64,000 nucleotides of DNA from Lewinellaceae bacterium (GCA_020636375.1 JACJXZ010000012.1:1-64000), one strand, 5' to 3'. Shown: positions 16,201-24,892, counted from the first letter of the stretch. Notes: generated by a model from the letters alone, not told the origin. Made by a program: numbers and translations.

Positions 16201-18514
16201 CGGCGCCCAACTGAAATTCGTAATTGGTGCATGGGCTGAGGCCCAGCATAGTAATGGCGGAGGGCAAGGTAAGCGCAGGTAAAACAAAACATGTGCCGGG
16301 ACAGGTGCAGGCGCCTTCGTAGGGGTATATTGCTGTGGTAACCATGTTGGGATAAGTTGGAATATCCCACTCCTCCCAACTACTTGTACCGGACGGTCGC
16401 CACCGGATGCGGTAGGCGTTTGCATCAGGAATATCCTCCCAATCCAGGGATATTGAGGTGTGGGCGTTTACTGTAACTGTTAAATTTCCAGGCGCCTCAC
16501 AATTCCCTCCCGGCTGCCCAGGGCATTCCCATATTAATTGTTCATCACTCCAGTTGAAAACTCCCGCATTGGGGGTACAATTGTTACCTGCAATGGTAGT
16601 AGAGCATACCTGTAGCAGATTCCCTTCACAATCATAGACACGGTGCCCCCCAGCATCGAAAATTCCACAAGCAGCAGCATCCCAGTAATGAATAAAGATC
16701 GTGCTTCCCTGCCATTCGGCTTGCAATAGCCCTGAGCAATCCCGGCAGTCTGGATTGTTAACAATATCCTGTATCCACGGATAGGAAAGAGGATCCCCTT
16801 GGCAGTTGGGCAAGTTATTCACATCCACCACCCGCACATCATCCACATGAAAATCATACAGCGCATTGTTCCCATAAAAATTCAGCGCCGCCAGCTGGCC
16901 GATGCCGCCGTTGGGCGAATTGGCCTGGTAGTCGAAGGGCCAGCTGCGCACTTCTTGCCCGTCCACCCAGAGAGTAGCCTGGTTACCGTCGATATCTATG
17001 TCGTAGAGTATGGATATCCAGAAGTTTTGCTGGTAAGTTCCGGAAGCGGCATTATTGCCCCCGGCATTCAACTCGAAGGACCCGCCGGTGTAGAAGAAAA
17101 GCTCGCAAGCCCATTGGTTGCCGCTGCCATTGGGGGTGAATACATGCAGGAGGTTCTGGTAGGCGGCCCGCCCATCCGGTACGTACAGGTTGTAAGAAAG
17201 GAGGTAATGCCCGCTGCTGCGGTTGCCCAACTGCAGTACTACATCATCATCCGACTGTATGCGAAGAGCATTGCTGCCGCTTCTGGCCTGGGTGGTGGAA
17301 ACCAGGCCGTCGTTGTCATCTCCCACTACACCGGTCCAGGTAGTCCAGCAGGGGGACTGCGGGCCGAGCGACTGCCCGGCGGTGTAGCTGTCGAAATCGT
17401 CGCAGATGTCGCCGGTGTAGGCGGTGCAGGCGCAGTCACCGGAACCACTGCCTCCGCAATCCGGCAGCGGTTGGTTACATTCCCAGATGGATGAAAGCCC
17501 GGAAACCTGAAAATAAAGGTTGCCCGAAAAGGGAGGCTGGCAGGAAGAACCGCCGAAACCGGCAAAACAGCTTTGGATCAGGTTGCCCTGGCAGTCGTAA
17601 ATGTCGGTACCGGAACCACCCAACCCGTCGTCCAGATGAAATATGACGACTGGAGTGTTGTTCAAATTCCCTGATTCAATCTTGTTGTAATTGGGAAACT
17701 CACAGTCGCTTGCCGTCTGGTTTTGCAGGAGGCCTTGCACCCATGCCAGGCACATGATCTCATCTGGGCCCGTCGGGCAGGAGGAAGGATTGCCGCCGCT
17801 CGGGCACTGGGTTTGAAGGGTGTAGGAGCCGCTCGCCCCGTCCCGGCCGTCGACGATGAGGTAATAGGCGCCAGGCGTAAGGGTAGTGTTGATCACCTGG
17901 TCGGCGTAGTCGATGCACTCCAGCGATCCGTCGGCGCCCGCCCGCACCAGGAAGATGTCCAGCCGGGGAATATTGGGCGTGCCGACGTAACAGTAGAAAT
18001 TGCCGCCGCTGATTGTGGAAAAGGTATAGATGTCCTCCGGCCCGGTCATCAGCCAGTTGGGATTGCAGCTGTAGGTGGAGAGCAGGTTGAGGCTGTTGAC
18101 GGCCGTATTGCCGAAGAAAGGGGGATTACCAGAGGTATTACAGGGCAGGGGTTCCGCGTAAGCATCCAGTATATCGGCGCACACACCGCTGAGGTAGCCG
18201 GTGAGCCCGTTCTGGTTGGCGGCCACGCAATCATTGGTATAAGTCTGCCCGTCGCAGCCACAGACCGGGTTAAAAACAGTGGGGCAGTTGAATCCCGGGT
18301 TGATGTTACTTGGCTCCACACAGGCAACAAGGCTGGCGGTATTACCATCGTCAGACGCAGGCGCAGAAAGGAGGTTGCCTTCCTGCTTTTCGTGCCGGGC
18401 CATCGGAGTTTCTGCAGAAGGAGGGGTGAAAAGCCGGGCGGCATCTCCTGACAAAAGCAGCCACAACCATAAAGAAACGCTAAGTAATACAGTGCCGTTG
18501 TTTAGCTTTTTCAT
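13208..18514 (-). CDS. Giant multidomain T9SS cargo (Kazal, FnIII, GEVED, TSP3)
   Basis: About 1768 residues from the ATG at 18514, chosen because MKKLNNGTVLLSVSLWLWLL is a proper signal peptide; the frame is open a little further upstream. In order I see a Kazal-like segment (FNPVCGCDGQTYTNDCVAAN), PPC-like domains, a jelly-roll/lectin-like region near 400-600 (LLSYNLYVPDGRAAYQNLL), a fibronectin III domain (SLDWEDIPDANAYRIRWRPS), a GEVED domain (WVDFNQDLDFDDPGEEF), a thrombospondin type-3 calcium repeat (DADDDGIADADDNCPY), the C-terminal module shared with the 8682-13184 product, and a type-A T9SS sorting domain (CDVFPNPAQESLTLSL). Several CxNWLQN-type segments repeat between domains. Likely a surface or released adhesin or enzyme scaffold; no catalytic motif was recognised. 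Confidence 0.85.
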   Translation of the reverse strand: MKKLNNGTVLLSVSLWLWLLLSGDAARLFTPPSAETPMARHEKQEGNLLSAPASDDGNTASLVACVEPSNINPGFNCPTVFNPVCGCDGQTYTNDCVAANQNGLTGYLSGVCADILDAYAEPLPCNTSGNPPFFGNTAVNSLNLLSTYSCNPNWLMTGPEDIYTFSTISGGNFYCYVGTPNIPRLDIFLVRAGADGSLECIDYADQVINTTLTPGAYYLIVDGRDGASGSYTLQTQCPSGGNPSSCPTGPDEIMCLAWVQGLLQNQTASDCEFPNYNKIESGNLNNTPVVIFHLDDGLGGSGTDIYDCQGNLIQSCFAGFGGSSCQPPFSGNLYFQVSGLSSIWECNQPLPDCGGSGSGDCACTAYTGDICDDFDSYTAGQSLGPQSPCWTTWTGVVGDDNDGLVSTTQARSGSNALRIQSDDDVVLQLGNRSSGHYLLSYNLYVPDGRAAYQNLLHVFTPNGSGNQWACELFFYTGGSFELNAGGNNAASGTYQQNFWISILYDIDIDGNQATLWVDGQEVRSWPFDYQANSPNGGIGQLAALNFYGNNALYDFHVDDVRVVDVNNLPNCQGDPLSYPWIQDIVNNPDCRDCSGLLQAEWQGSTIFIHYWDAAACGIFDAGGHRVYDCEGNLLQVCSTTIAGNNCTPNAGVFNWSDEQLIWECPGQPGGNCEAPGNLTVTVNAHTSISLDWEDIPDANAYRIRWRPSGTSSWEEWDIPTYPNMVTTAIYPYEGACTCPGTCFVLPALTLPSAITMLGLSPCTNYEFQLGAVCSNGFSGYSGSFLASTTECNNDYFTDACYSVARFPHYATISGIELGGIQNISGDCQDCQGCQDVFNGYQWYTGATATLRKGLSHTLTVNTLSGAETETLYLRGWVDFNQDLDFDDPGEEFFETTVAGGSNLSSTQVVELPIPANAATGQTRMRVSMKAGSYPAPCEVFDYGMVEDYTLNIQDADLSSCPVNADEVLCLNWLQNKLADNYQEYCEGILCPVNGGIPPFATVSTYSTSSGGQVIGIAWGECLDGVEEFYDCSGVLLESCMLSVDPNTGSITRTCDNQVFAISLSDKVEVWDCSQPLPSCSVDADDDGIADADDNCPYTPNPGQEDGNGDGVGDACELPSCPAAPDEILCMEWLQDEIELHDPGYPDCGQISYQENYTVSRLENADGDVILCISDNINIDTVSNRYYACSGTLLGTSFLSFMSDYDPPYLEGLLNEFTIWEEIWDCTQPLPDCTGPPWTTACNNNGDIQLIHILYDQFESDIEGFELEEGDWIGVFYETDEGNLIATDAVQFSNDGNGLILNACAESVPGADDGFEPAEPFKLKVLKNGIEYSPEELHVEYHPIGSINAVFPDAEEAFTGGFANSAISLVETIKCIDIDVPQGVSYISSNIIPDNADLFSILNSAQYEGVIEMFSNDEMESFIPGFTEPNDPNAWREWEVVDGYKIVSSSPSNIRICGEQVDPTLTKDVVAKEGNTVLEHYIFYPFDVAQPVLDAFMETDGLFQIRYQHPSNSGLPFQTYFFPFGTGENFIMTPGKGYILKVIHDQEFSYRNTQVFFDNGCQYFRLPLAPLDNSSWIRMPAALLSKYLEAGDEIGFFAPDGRLVGSAIFRGFNTVATLIGQAAELTDQPIGLKPGQPLVMKIWQKEKSTLKKAFMEFRERPNIFIPGVVYNLDKIQLASLEREGGMKCDVFPNPAQESLTLSLWLYQPLDIDVSLLTSNGMVVDQFNQIPIPRGDYQLPIALGSFPAGVYLLKIKSDVGISIVRVIISR

Positions 18515-18880
18515 ATCCAAAGAAATTTTAAAACGAGAAGGGTTTTTACTTACCCTGCTGAAATCAGACAAATAAATATCCACCCCTGTGCCATACGCTG
18601 CCAGCGGAAGACATTGGGAGCAACCAACACCACGTTAAAAATTACAGATGAAAGAGGAGCAAACAGAGCCACCCCGCCCCACCCATCCGGGCAGAGCGCG
18701 GCGCTCCGCGAGCGTTAATGCTTTTTTTTGAATTTTGGGTCAGAAGAGCTGTATCAGGTTATTTTCGGGACAACCACAAGGCTTGTAACACAATAATACC
18801 AAATGAAAAGGGAAGAAGAAGGGCCGTCCTTGTCGGCGGCGGGAATTTCCTTGTGAGGTGAATTCCTGCAAACCCTGGCG
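18515..18880. other. Intergenic region upstream of giant cargo gene
   Basis: About 366 bases between the signal peptide start of the T9SS cargo and the end of the LytTR regulator gene. It should contain the cargo promoter on the minus strand. I see an AT-rich stretch at 18720-18740 but no clear repeat, terminator or RNA. Confidence 0.4.
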
Positions 18881-19648
18881 TCAGTCCGCTTTCAGTTTCC
18901 GGAAATACCCGAAGAATGCCTCCCGGTAGGTTTTGCTCACCGGCAGGCGGCGGCGTTCGCCATTGTGGGTGACGAAGGCGCCGGCCTCATCCAGCGCATC
19001 GACATGATGTACATTGACGAGGTAAGAACGGTGGATGCGACGCAGGCTGGGGTGGGGGAGCTGCCGTTCGAAGCTGCCGAGGTTGGCGGAGACGACCAAG
19101 CGGTGGGCGCGGTTCCGGAAGTAGAGGTCGACGCTGGAGCCGTCGGCCTCGGCAAAGAGCAGGTTGCCGACTTCAAACTTGGCATATTTCCCGCCTTCCA
19201 GCACGAAGAAGTAATCAGCGGAAGAGTAGAACGGGCAGCGGGGCGGGCTGGCCGGCGGCGCTTCGGTCGGTTCCTTGTCGGCGGTAAAGTTTTCGAGCGC
19301 AAATTCGAGGGCGACCTCCAGTTGTTTTTTGTTGCAGGGTTTGACGAGGTAGTTGGCGGGGCGGGCGGCGCGGGCGCGGGTGCGGGTGGCCTTATCCGAC
19401 AGGGAGGTGAGAAAAACGATGGGGATGCGCTGCTCCATATTGAAGAGCTGCGCCACTTCGATGCCGTCCAGCGGGCTGCCGACAAGTTGAATGTCCACCA
19501 GCGCCAGGTCGGGCGGGTCAGAGCGGAAGGCGTTTACGGCCTGCGGGCCGTCGGCGGCAATGGCCGTTACTTCGTAGCCCATGTCTTCCAGCCGCTCGCG
19601 GATGTTTTCGGCAATTACCAGTTCGTCTTCTACGATGAGTATGCGCAT
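18881..19648 (-). CDS. LytTR-type response regulator
   Basis: 255 residues. Residues 1-115 are a receiver domain: acidic pocket in ILIVEDE, phospho-acceptor aspartate in LALVDIQL (about residue 54), conserved Thr in IVFLTSLSD and Lys in YLVKPCNK. Residues 155-250 are a LytTR DNA-binding domain (LLFAEADGSSVDLYF, HPSLRRIHRSYLVNVHHVDA, RRRLPVSKTYREAF). It starts 3 nt after the histidine kinase gene, so both are one operon and very likely a cognate pair. Target genes are unknown; the T9SS cluster directly downstream is an obvious but unproven candidate. Confidence 0.93.
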   Translation of the reverse strand: MRILIVEDELVIAENIRERLEDMGYEVTAIAADGPQAVNAFRSDPPDLALVDIQLVGSPLDGIEVAQLFNMEQRIPIVFLTSLSDKATRTRARAARPANYLVKPCNKKQLEVALEFALENFTADKEPTEAPPASPPRCPFYSSADYFFVLEGGKYAKFEVGNLLFAEADGSSVDLYFRNRAHRLVVSANLGSFERQLPHPSLRRIHRSYLVNVHHVDALDEAGAFVTHNGERRRLPVSKTYREAFFGYFRKLKAD

Positions 19649-19651
19649 GGT

Positions 19652-21706
19652 TTATCCTGTTTTTTTCATGCCCCGAAATTCGAACTCGTACCGGGCGCCT
19701 GGTTGGGAGGATACTTCCACACTGCCGCTGAGCTGGCGGCTGAGGGTATGTATGAGTTTCAGGCCCAGCGAGCGGCTGTTCTGCACGTCGTACCCTACAG
19801 GCATCCCCTTTCCGTTATCCCGGTAGGAAAGCCGGATATACCCATCTTCCGTTCTCCGCAGGCCGAGGAACACTTCCGGCTGTTCCACTTCATGAAAAGC
19901 GTGCTTGAAAGAGTTGGTAAGCAGCTCGTTGACGATCAGCCCGAGGCGGCCGGCCTGTTCTGCGTCTGCCTGTATCGGTTCTATTTCCGTGTGGATTTCC
20001 GGCGGCGGCCCATCCGCCGGGTAGGTGGATTCCAGGTATCCGCAGAGTTCTTCCAGGTAGCTGCCCAGCTCGACGGTGGTGGCGCCTTCTTCCTGCTGGT
20101 AGAGCCGCCGGTGCAGCAGGGCCATGGCTTGCAGGCGGTTCTCGCTCTCCTGCAGGGCGGCGCGGGCGTCTTCGCTACCGGCCCGCCGCCCCTGCATTTC
20201 CAGCAGGCTGGAGACGAACTGCAGGTTGTTCTTCACCCGGTGGCTCAGCTCCCGGTTGAGGAGGTGAATCTGGGCGTTTTTGGCGGCGAGTTGGAGGTTT
20301 TGCTTCACCCTTAAGGTATATTGACGGTACAAAAGGAACAAGAAGCCCAAAACAAACAACATGCCAGCCGAGATACCAATAATAGCAAACTTCTGGCGCT
20401 GAACCCTGGATTCCTGGAGCGCGGCTTCAACCTGGAGGGCTTTTTTTTCTGCCTTTTCCTGCTTTACCTGATATTGAGCTTCGATCTCTGCGATTGCTCG
20501 AAATTTTTCCCGGCTGAAAAGAGAATCTCGAGTTTCTGCCATTTTTTCTACCATAGCAGCCTTTTCCAATTGACCGTTCGATCTCAGTTCGCTGAGCAAT
20601 AAAAATTTAGCGGCCTGTGATTGGTGCCAAAGGTCTCCCGTAGAATCTGCCAGTACTCTTGCTCTTACAAGGTAAGGATGCGCTTCTCCGAGCCTTCCCA
20701 ATTCAGTTAGTATATTTCCTATGGATAATAAAGAATTGGTGATTTCGTTCTTCACTCCAAGTTCGTTTTCGAGATTCAGAGCTTCTTTATAATATTTTAA
20801 AGCCAGTTCATTTTCTCCTCTCAGATAGTAAGCATTTCCCAGCCCATGGAGACTGTAAGATTTAGCCAGATCGTTGAAATCATTACCTTCCAGGCTCTTC
20901 TTAAAGAAGAAAACGGCACTATCAATATGATGAAGTTCAATGTACGATGATCCAATATTATTATAGGCGCCGGACAATCTGAATTGGTTGTTCGATTCTT
21001 TGAAAATTTGAACGGCTTTCATAAAGTAGGATTGGCTGAGTTTTGCTTCCTTTTTTTCCATATAAAGCCATCCAATGTTATTGACGGCGGCACCTTCAAG
21101 GTCCGGTAGGTCTAACTGTCGGGCAAGTTCAGCTGCTTCGGTCCAGTATGCTATGGCCAGTTCTTGTTCGCCGCCAGTATGATGATATACTGTTCCCAGG
21201 TTGAGTAACGACTGGGCAACAGAGGTAGAATCTTTTGCCCGTTTCCTGAACTCCAGGCCCCTGATATAGTAGTTTTTTGCTTCTTCATAGTTACCTAATT
21301 CTCCCGAGATGATTCCCAGGTTATTATAGGCTGCCCCTGCCTTCTGCCACTCCTCGATTGGTTCAAGGATTTCCAGAGCCTTTCGATATAAACTTGCTGC
21401 AGTATCATATTTCTGCACTACAACGAAAGTATTAGCAAGCGTAACCAAGGCTTTTCCCCGTCCGGCTTCATCTTCTATTTTTGTAAAAAGCTGTTGGCTG
21501 GAATCTGCATAAACTCTGGCCCGTAAGGGATCTGTATATAAGTATTCCCAGGCAAGGTCATCCAGGAGGTTAGCTTTTTCCTGATCTGTATTTGCGAGCA
21601 TAAGCAAATTCTCCAGGCTGTCCGCCTTTCCGGCCTGCGGCTGAGCAGATGCAGCAGAAGCAAGGCCGATGACGGCCAATGTCAATGTTGAGAGTATCCG
21701 TTTCAT
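19652..21706 (-). CDS. TPR-containing HisKA_2 histidine kinase
   Basis: About 684 residues from the ATG at 21706, which gives a clean signal peptide (MKRILSTLTLAVIGLASAAS); a frame-continuous upstream start would add seven charged residues. Residues 40-380 consist of about eight tetratricopeptide repeats in the periplasm (AAYNNLGIISGELGNYEEAK, GAAVNNIGWLYMEKKEA). A short coiled coil and one membrane helix (FAIIGISAGMLFVLGFLFLL) follow, then a HisKA_2 dimerisation domain with the phospho-acceptor in ELSHRVKNNLQ and an ATPase domain (LGLIVNELLTNSFKHAF, GYIRLSYRDNGKGMP). This architecture pairs with LytTR regulators in Bacteroidota, as here. Confidence 0.92.
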   Translation of the reverse strand: MKRILSTLTLAVIGLASAASAQPQAGKADSLENLLMLANTDQEKANLLDDLAWEYLYTDPLRARVYADSSQQLFTKIEDEAGRGKALVTLANTFVVVQKYDTAASLYRKALEILEPIEEWQKAGAAYNNLGIISGELGNYEEAKNYYIRGLEFRKRAKDSTSVAQSLLNLGTVYHHTGGEQELAIAYWTEAAELARQLDLPDLEGAAVNNIGWLYMEKKEAKLSQSYFMKAVQIFKESNNQFRLSGAYNNIGSSYIELHHIDSAVFFFKKSLEGNDFNDLAKSYSLHGLGNAYYLRGENELALKYYKEALNLENELGVKNEITNSLLSIGNILTELGRLGEAHPYLVRARVLADSTGDLWHQSQAAKFLLLSELRSNGQLEKAAMVEKMAETRDSLFSREKFRAIAEIEAQYQVKQEKAEKKALQVEAALQESRVQRQKFAIIGISAGMLFVLGFLFLLYRQYTLRVKQNLQLAAKNAQIHLLNRELSHRVKNNLQFVSSLLEMQGRRAGSEDARAALQESENRLQAMALLHRRLYQQEEGATTVELGSYLEELCGYLESTYPADGPPPEIHTEIEPIQADAEQAGRLGLIVNELLTNSFKHAFHEVEQPEVFLGLRRTEDGYIRLSYRDNGKGMPVGYDVQNSRSLGLKLIHTLSRQLSGSVEVSSQPGARYEFEFRGMKKTG

Positions 21707-21994
21707 GTTAGCTTTCCGTTTACACAATGTTAATATCTCAAAAAACCACCAGAAACGGAAGATAATGGTTGATAATTTTTTTTATTTGTGCGTGAATGCC
21801 CTGGGGAAGTGCTCCGCCGCCTCTGGCAAACCCTCCACCGGAAAACCTGAACTGAGGTTCATGCTTTCAAAACCGGCGTTCATGCCCGGAAACCCGCCAT
21901 TTGTTGAAACCCTCTGGACTGGAAATGGGTATTCCCGTAACTTGCTGCTCTGTATAACGCTCAAACAACCCAGGTAAATAAATTTCAAAGGCAA

Positions 21995-22158
21995 AGAGCA
22001 TGTTTGGAGGTAGTCATTTTGGCTGCAAAACCCAGCTTTTGGAACCTCACTTTGCCATTTTCCCGCCCCGTAGCGCTGCTATGGGGCGGGAAAACGCCTT
22101 CGTGAGAACCCGAAATCTGGATTTTTCGCTTCAAAAGCACCACCTCCAAACATGCTCT
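21995..22158. mobile_element. MITE-like palindromic element 1 (164 bp)
   Basis: AGAGCATGTTTGGAGG at 21995-22010 is the perfect reverse complement of 22143-22158. The interior is also self-complementary, with a central hairpin TTTTCCCGCCCC / GGGGCGGGAAAA around a GTAGCGCTGCTAT loop. No coding capacity. The same terminal 16 bp occurs at 4282-4297. I could not see a clear target duplication. Confidence 0.6.
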
Positions 22159-22233
22159 AACGCTCTTTTGCGCCGCCGCCTTTCCGCAAGGAGGGCGGCG
22201 TTCTGCCTTTTCGGGCCTATCTGGAAATACTAA

Positions 22234-22393
22234 GGGCTTAGAAGAAAATAAGTGTTACAAATTTGGGTGAGGAATTTTTCTTTCAGGCAAGGCGGCAAAT
22301 CAGGAGCATAGCCTAGCTACGTGACTGATTTGGCAACGAAGCATGAAAGAAAAAGGGCCAGCCAAAATGGAACAGATATTTTCTTCTAAGCCC
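22234..22393. mobile_element. MITE-like palindromic element 2 (160 bp) with TAA duplication
   Basis: The two ends share GGGCTTAGAAGAAAATA in inverted orientation and the whole 160 bp is an imperfect palindrome (TTTTTCTTTCA and GCAAATCA blocks also pair). It is flanked on both sides by TAA (22231-22233 and 22394-22396), as expected for a 3-bp target-site duplication. It encodes no transposase, so it must have been mobilised in trans. It sits directly in front of the headless TetR remnant. Confidence 0.75.
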
Positions 22394-22396
22394 TAA

Positions 22397-22675
22397 GGAA
22401 TAATTACAGCTTCAGAACCCGGTTTTATTGCCAATACTTGTTCTGAAATTTATGGCGGGAATGAAGATTTATTGGGAAAACTTGTGTCGCATTATAGCAA
22501 TCTGGAGAAGGTACTGGTTAATTATTTGAAGCGGGGAAAGGTTAGCCCTGAAAAAGCCGAATCCATTTCAGCAATGATCGTCACTTTTTTAATAGGGATG
22601 AGCCAGCAATCGAAGATCAATAACGATAGAGCAAGCTATTTGGGCTCGATAAAGCACTTGCTTGGACTTTTATAA
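22397..22675 (+). pseudogene. TetR-family regulator, N-terminus lost
   Basis: The frame is open from the MITE boundary and reads GFIANTCSEIYGGNEDLLGK, then LVSHYSNLEKVLVNYLKRGK and a terminal amphipathic region MIVTFLIGMSQQSKINND. This is the pattern of a TetR C-terminal ligand-binding domain (the GCFIxNTxxE segment after the second half of helix 6). The N-terminal helix-turn-helix is absent upstream; the sequence before it is the MITE. The only internal start is a TTG at 22472. It cannot bind DNA as it stands. Confidence 0.6.
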
Positions 22676-22710
22676 CTCAACTCAACTTGTCTCCTGTTCC
22701 GCTATAGAGA

Positions 22711-22980
22711 TTCATCCTGATCGCCTGCCGCTTCGTGGCGCGATCATCCTGATCGCCTGCCGCTTCGTGGCGCGATCATCCTGATCGCCTGCCACCCTCC
22801 TATTCCTGTCCAAAACCAGCCGAGGCTGCCTTTCCCGGCTGCGAGTTTTATCTATGCCTGTCCGTTCGGCCCGGGAGCAGGCGGGCGATCAGGATTACGG
22901 GCGGGCGGTCAGGATGATCGCCTGCCACCCTCCTATTCCGGATTATGGGCCTGCGATCAGGATGATCGCGCCACGAGGCT
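22711..22980. repeat. Cluster of GATCATCC palindromic repeats
   Basis: One partial unit (22711-22730), two complete tandem units (22731-22760 and 22763-22791), degenerate inverted units around 22881-22925, and an inverted complete unit at 22949-22980 that abuts the end of the methyltransferase gene. The unit is CTTCGTGGCGCGATCATCC followed by TGATCGCCTGC. Confidence 0.75.
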
Positions 22981-24892
22981 ACCGCCCCCACATCCCTTCC
23001 TCTACTTCCTCCGCCTGCCCCAGGGCCGCCAGCGTCTCCAGCAGCCGCTCCACCTGATCCAGGTGCTTTTTAGTCCGTTTCTTGTCAAAAGCGGCCGCCA
23101 GGGCAGGCACATCCGCCGGGGCGTCCAGGCTGTTCAGCAAATCCCGCAGGGCGGCGGCCTGCTCCGGCAGGGTAGGGGGCCAGGGGCGCTTCGTGGCGCG
23201 ATCATCCTGATCGCCTGCCGCATCCACTTCCACCTCCAGCAACTTGCCCTGTTTAGCTACTTTAGCCTCTTCCGGCGCCTGATACGCCGGCCGCAGCCAG
23301 CGCACCAGCCCCGCCGCTTCCTCCGCCGCCCGTTCGGCGTTGAGCTGCACCAGGCGCTCCAGGATCTCGCCCTCCTCCAGGCCGGCGGGCCAGCCGTAGG
23401 CATCCGCCACAGCGGCGTCCAGCTCGTCGTGGAGCTGCCGCAGGATGCCCACCAGGCCCTGCTCGTGGATACGCCGCTCCTTGTCGGTGAGGGGCTGCCC
23501 GGCGCGCTCTTTTTCGAGGACGTTGTATAGATCGGTCATGGTCAGGTCGGGGTGTAGCTCCTGCTGCCGTTTGCGGTGGGCGTCGAGGCGCTCGGCGAGG
23601 GAGCGGATGTGGGATTTTTGGGCGTCATCGGCAGAAGGAAAAGGAAAGGTTTCAAAACACCGAGTATGTGTATATCTTGGATCATTTCCCAAGCCCATCC
23701 ATCCCCCAGCGGCTAGTGACCAACATATATGAATATTACTTGAAAGAATTCCTAAATAATAGGCATCATCATGTGCAATAATAACGACTTCACTTTCTGG
23801 TCGTGAATTCTGATCTAGAAAAAGGAAAATTCTATGCTTTGCTGTTCTTGCAGTTGCTATGAAACGAGCAACTTTTTTTATTGAATCTCTCAAGCTTTCA
23901 TGTGTCCTTCCAAAAAGCCACCAATTCTCACGCCTAAATCTGTCTCTATTTTGATCACGGCTTGGTTTCACTTTTTCATAAACTCTTTGATAAACCTCTG
24001 GATATTGTTGTTTTACATCCTTTTCTGATAACCCATAAAGATCAATTACATAATTTCCCTTTGGCCTTTGGACGATATCACGACCAGTATAATATGGAAG
24101 TATATATTTGTCCAAATTTGGTAGGCGATAAAGGCCTAACTCTTCAGCTTCTTGCGGAGAAACCACAAATCCAGCACCTACTAACAATACTCCACGGTTC
24201 CCAAGGTTTTCGTTAGCTCTTAAAGTTTTAGCTCCAATTACGTTTGCGCCAATACTAAGGTTAGCCAATATTTTACCGTTTTTTGGGGTCAAAATGACAT
24301 TGGAGGCATCTTCTTCCTCGAATTGATCTTCCCTTACTACTTTTTGGAGTGCTCCAATTTGTTCTCCTGGTGCTCCAACAGTCATAGAAATCCTCACCGC
24401 CGCCCCATCACTGCTATCCACCCACGGATGATCCGGAATCGCAAACGCCAAAGAAAGCGGCTTCTTCTGCCCCATGTGGTGCTGCAGCACCCGCCGGTTG
24501 AACGTCTGCCGCAGACTATTCGTAGTAATAAACCCAAAGCGCTCCGCCTCCCCCTTCCGCAACAGTTCCGCCGCCTTATCCCACCAGAACATCACATAAT
24601 CCGCCGAATCCGGCACGTTTTTATAGGTTTTCCGCAGCGCCTCCGTGTATCCATCCCCCAGCGCATCCCGCATCCGGGCGGTGCCGATAAACGGCGGGTT
24701 CCCCACAATAAAATCCGCTTCCGGCCATTCCGCCGGCTGGGGGTTGTGGTACAGGTACGCCTGCACCCGCGCCTCCGGGTCCGGCACTTCCTCTCCGGTC
24801 ACCGGATGCGGTTTCGTCGTCCGCCCATCCCAGCGGGTCACCGGCTGCCCGGCCTTATCCAGCAAGGGCGTGCGGCCCTCCCAGGTCAGCAC
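22979..24892 (-). CDS. Longest open piece: methyltransferase catalytic and specificity part
   Basis: 637 residues counted from a GTG at 24892, though the frame is open up to about 25110. It holds motif IV NPPF (about residue 65 of this piece), the rest of the N6-adenine methyltransferase fold and a TaqI-like target-recognition region around residues 230-430 (LPYYTGRDIVQRPKGNYVID, GLGNDPRYTHTRCFETFPFP). The last 120 residues are helical. Without the SAM-binding motif I region in the same polypeptide it is unlikely to be active. Residues encoded by the palindromic repeat read AAGDQDDRATKRP. Confidence 0.7.
   Translation of the reverse strand: MLTWEGRTPLLDKAGQPVTRWDGRTTKPHPVTGEEVPDPEARVQAYLYHNPQPAEWPEADFIVGNPPFIGTARMRDALGDGYTEALRKTYKNVPDSADYVMFWWDKAAELLRKGEAERFGFITTNSLRQTFNRRVLQHHMGQKKPLSLAFAIPDHPWVDSSDGAAVRISMTVGAPGEQIGALQKVVREDQFEEEDASNVILTPKNGKILANLSIGANVIGAKTLRANENLGNRGVLLVGAGFVVSPQEAEELGLYRLPNLDKYILPYYTGRDIVQRPKGNYVIDLYGLSEKDVKQQYPEVYQRVYEKVKPSRDQNRDRFRRENWWLFGRTHESLRDSIKKVARFIATARTAKHRIFLFLDQNSRPESEVVIIAHDDAYYLGILSSNIHICWSLAAGGWMGLGNDPRYTHTRCFETFPFPSADDAQKSHIRSLAERLDAHRKRQQELHPDLTMTDLYNVLEKERAGQPLTDKERRIHEQGLVGILRQLHDELDAAVADAYGWPAGLEEGEILERLVQLNAERAAEEAAGLVRWLRPAYQAPEEAKVAKQGKLLEVEVDAAGDQDDRATKRPWPPTLPEQAAALRDLLNSLDAPADVPALAAAFDKKRTKKHLDQVERLLETLAALGQAEEVEEGMWGR
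23189..23220. repeat. Palindromic GATCATCC repeat inside a coding frame
   Basis: A complete unit (CTTCGTGGCGCGATCATCC then TGATCGCCTGC) lies in the methyltransferase C-terminal region and is read through in frame as DQDDRAT-type residues. Confidence 0.75.
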
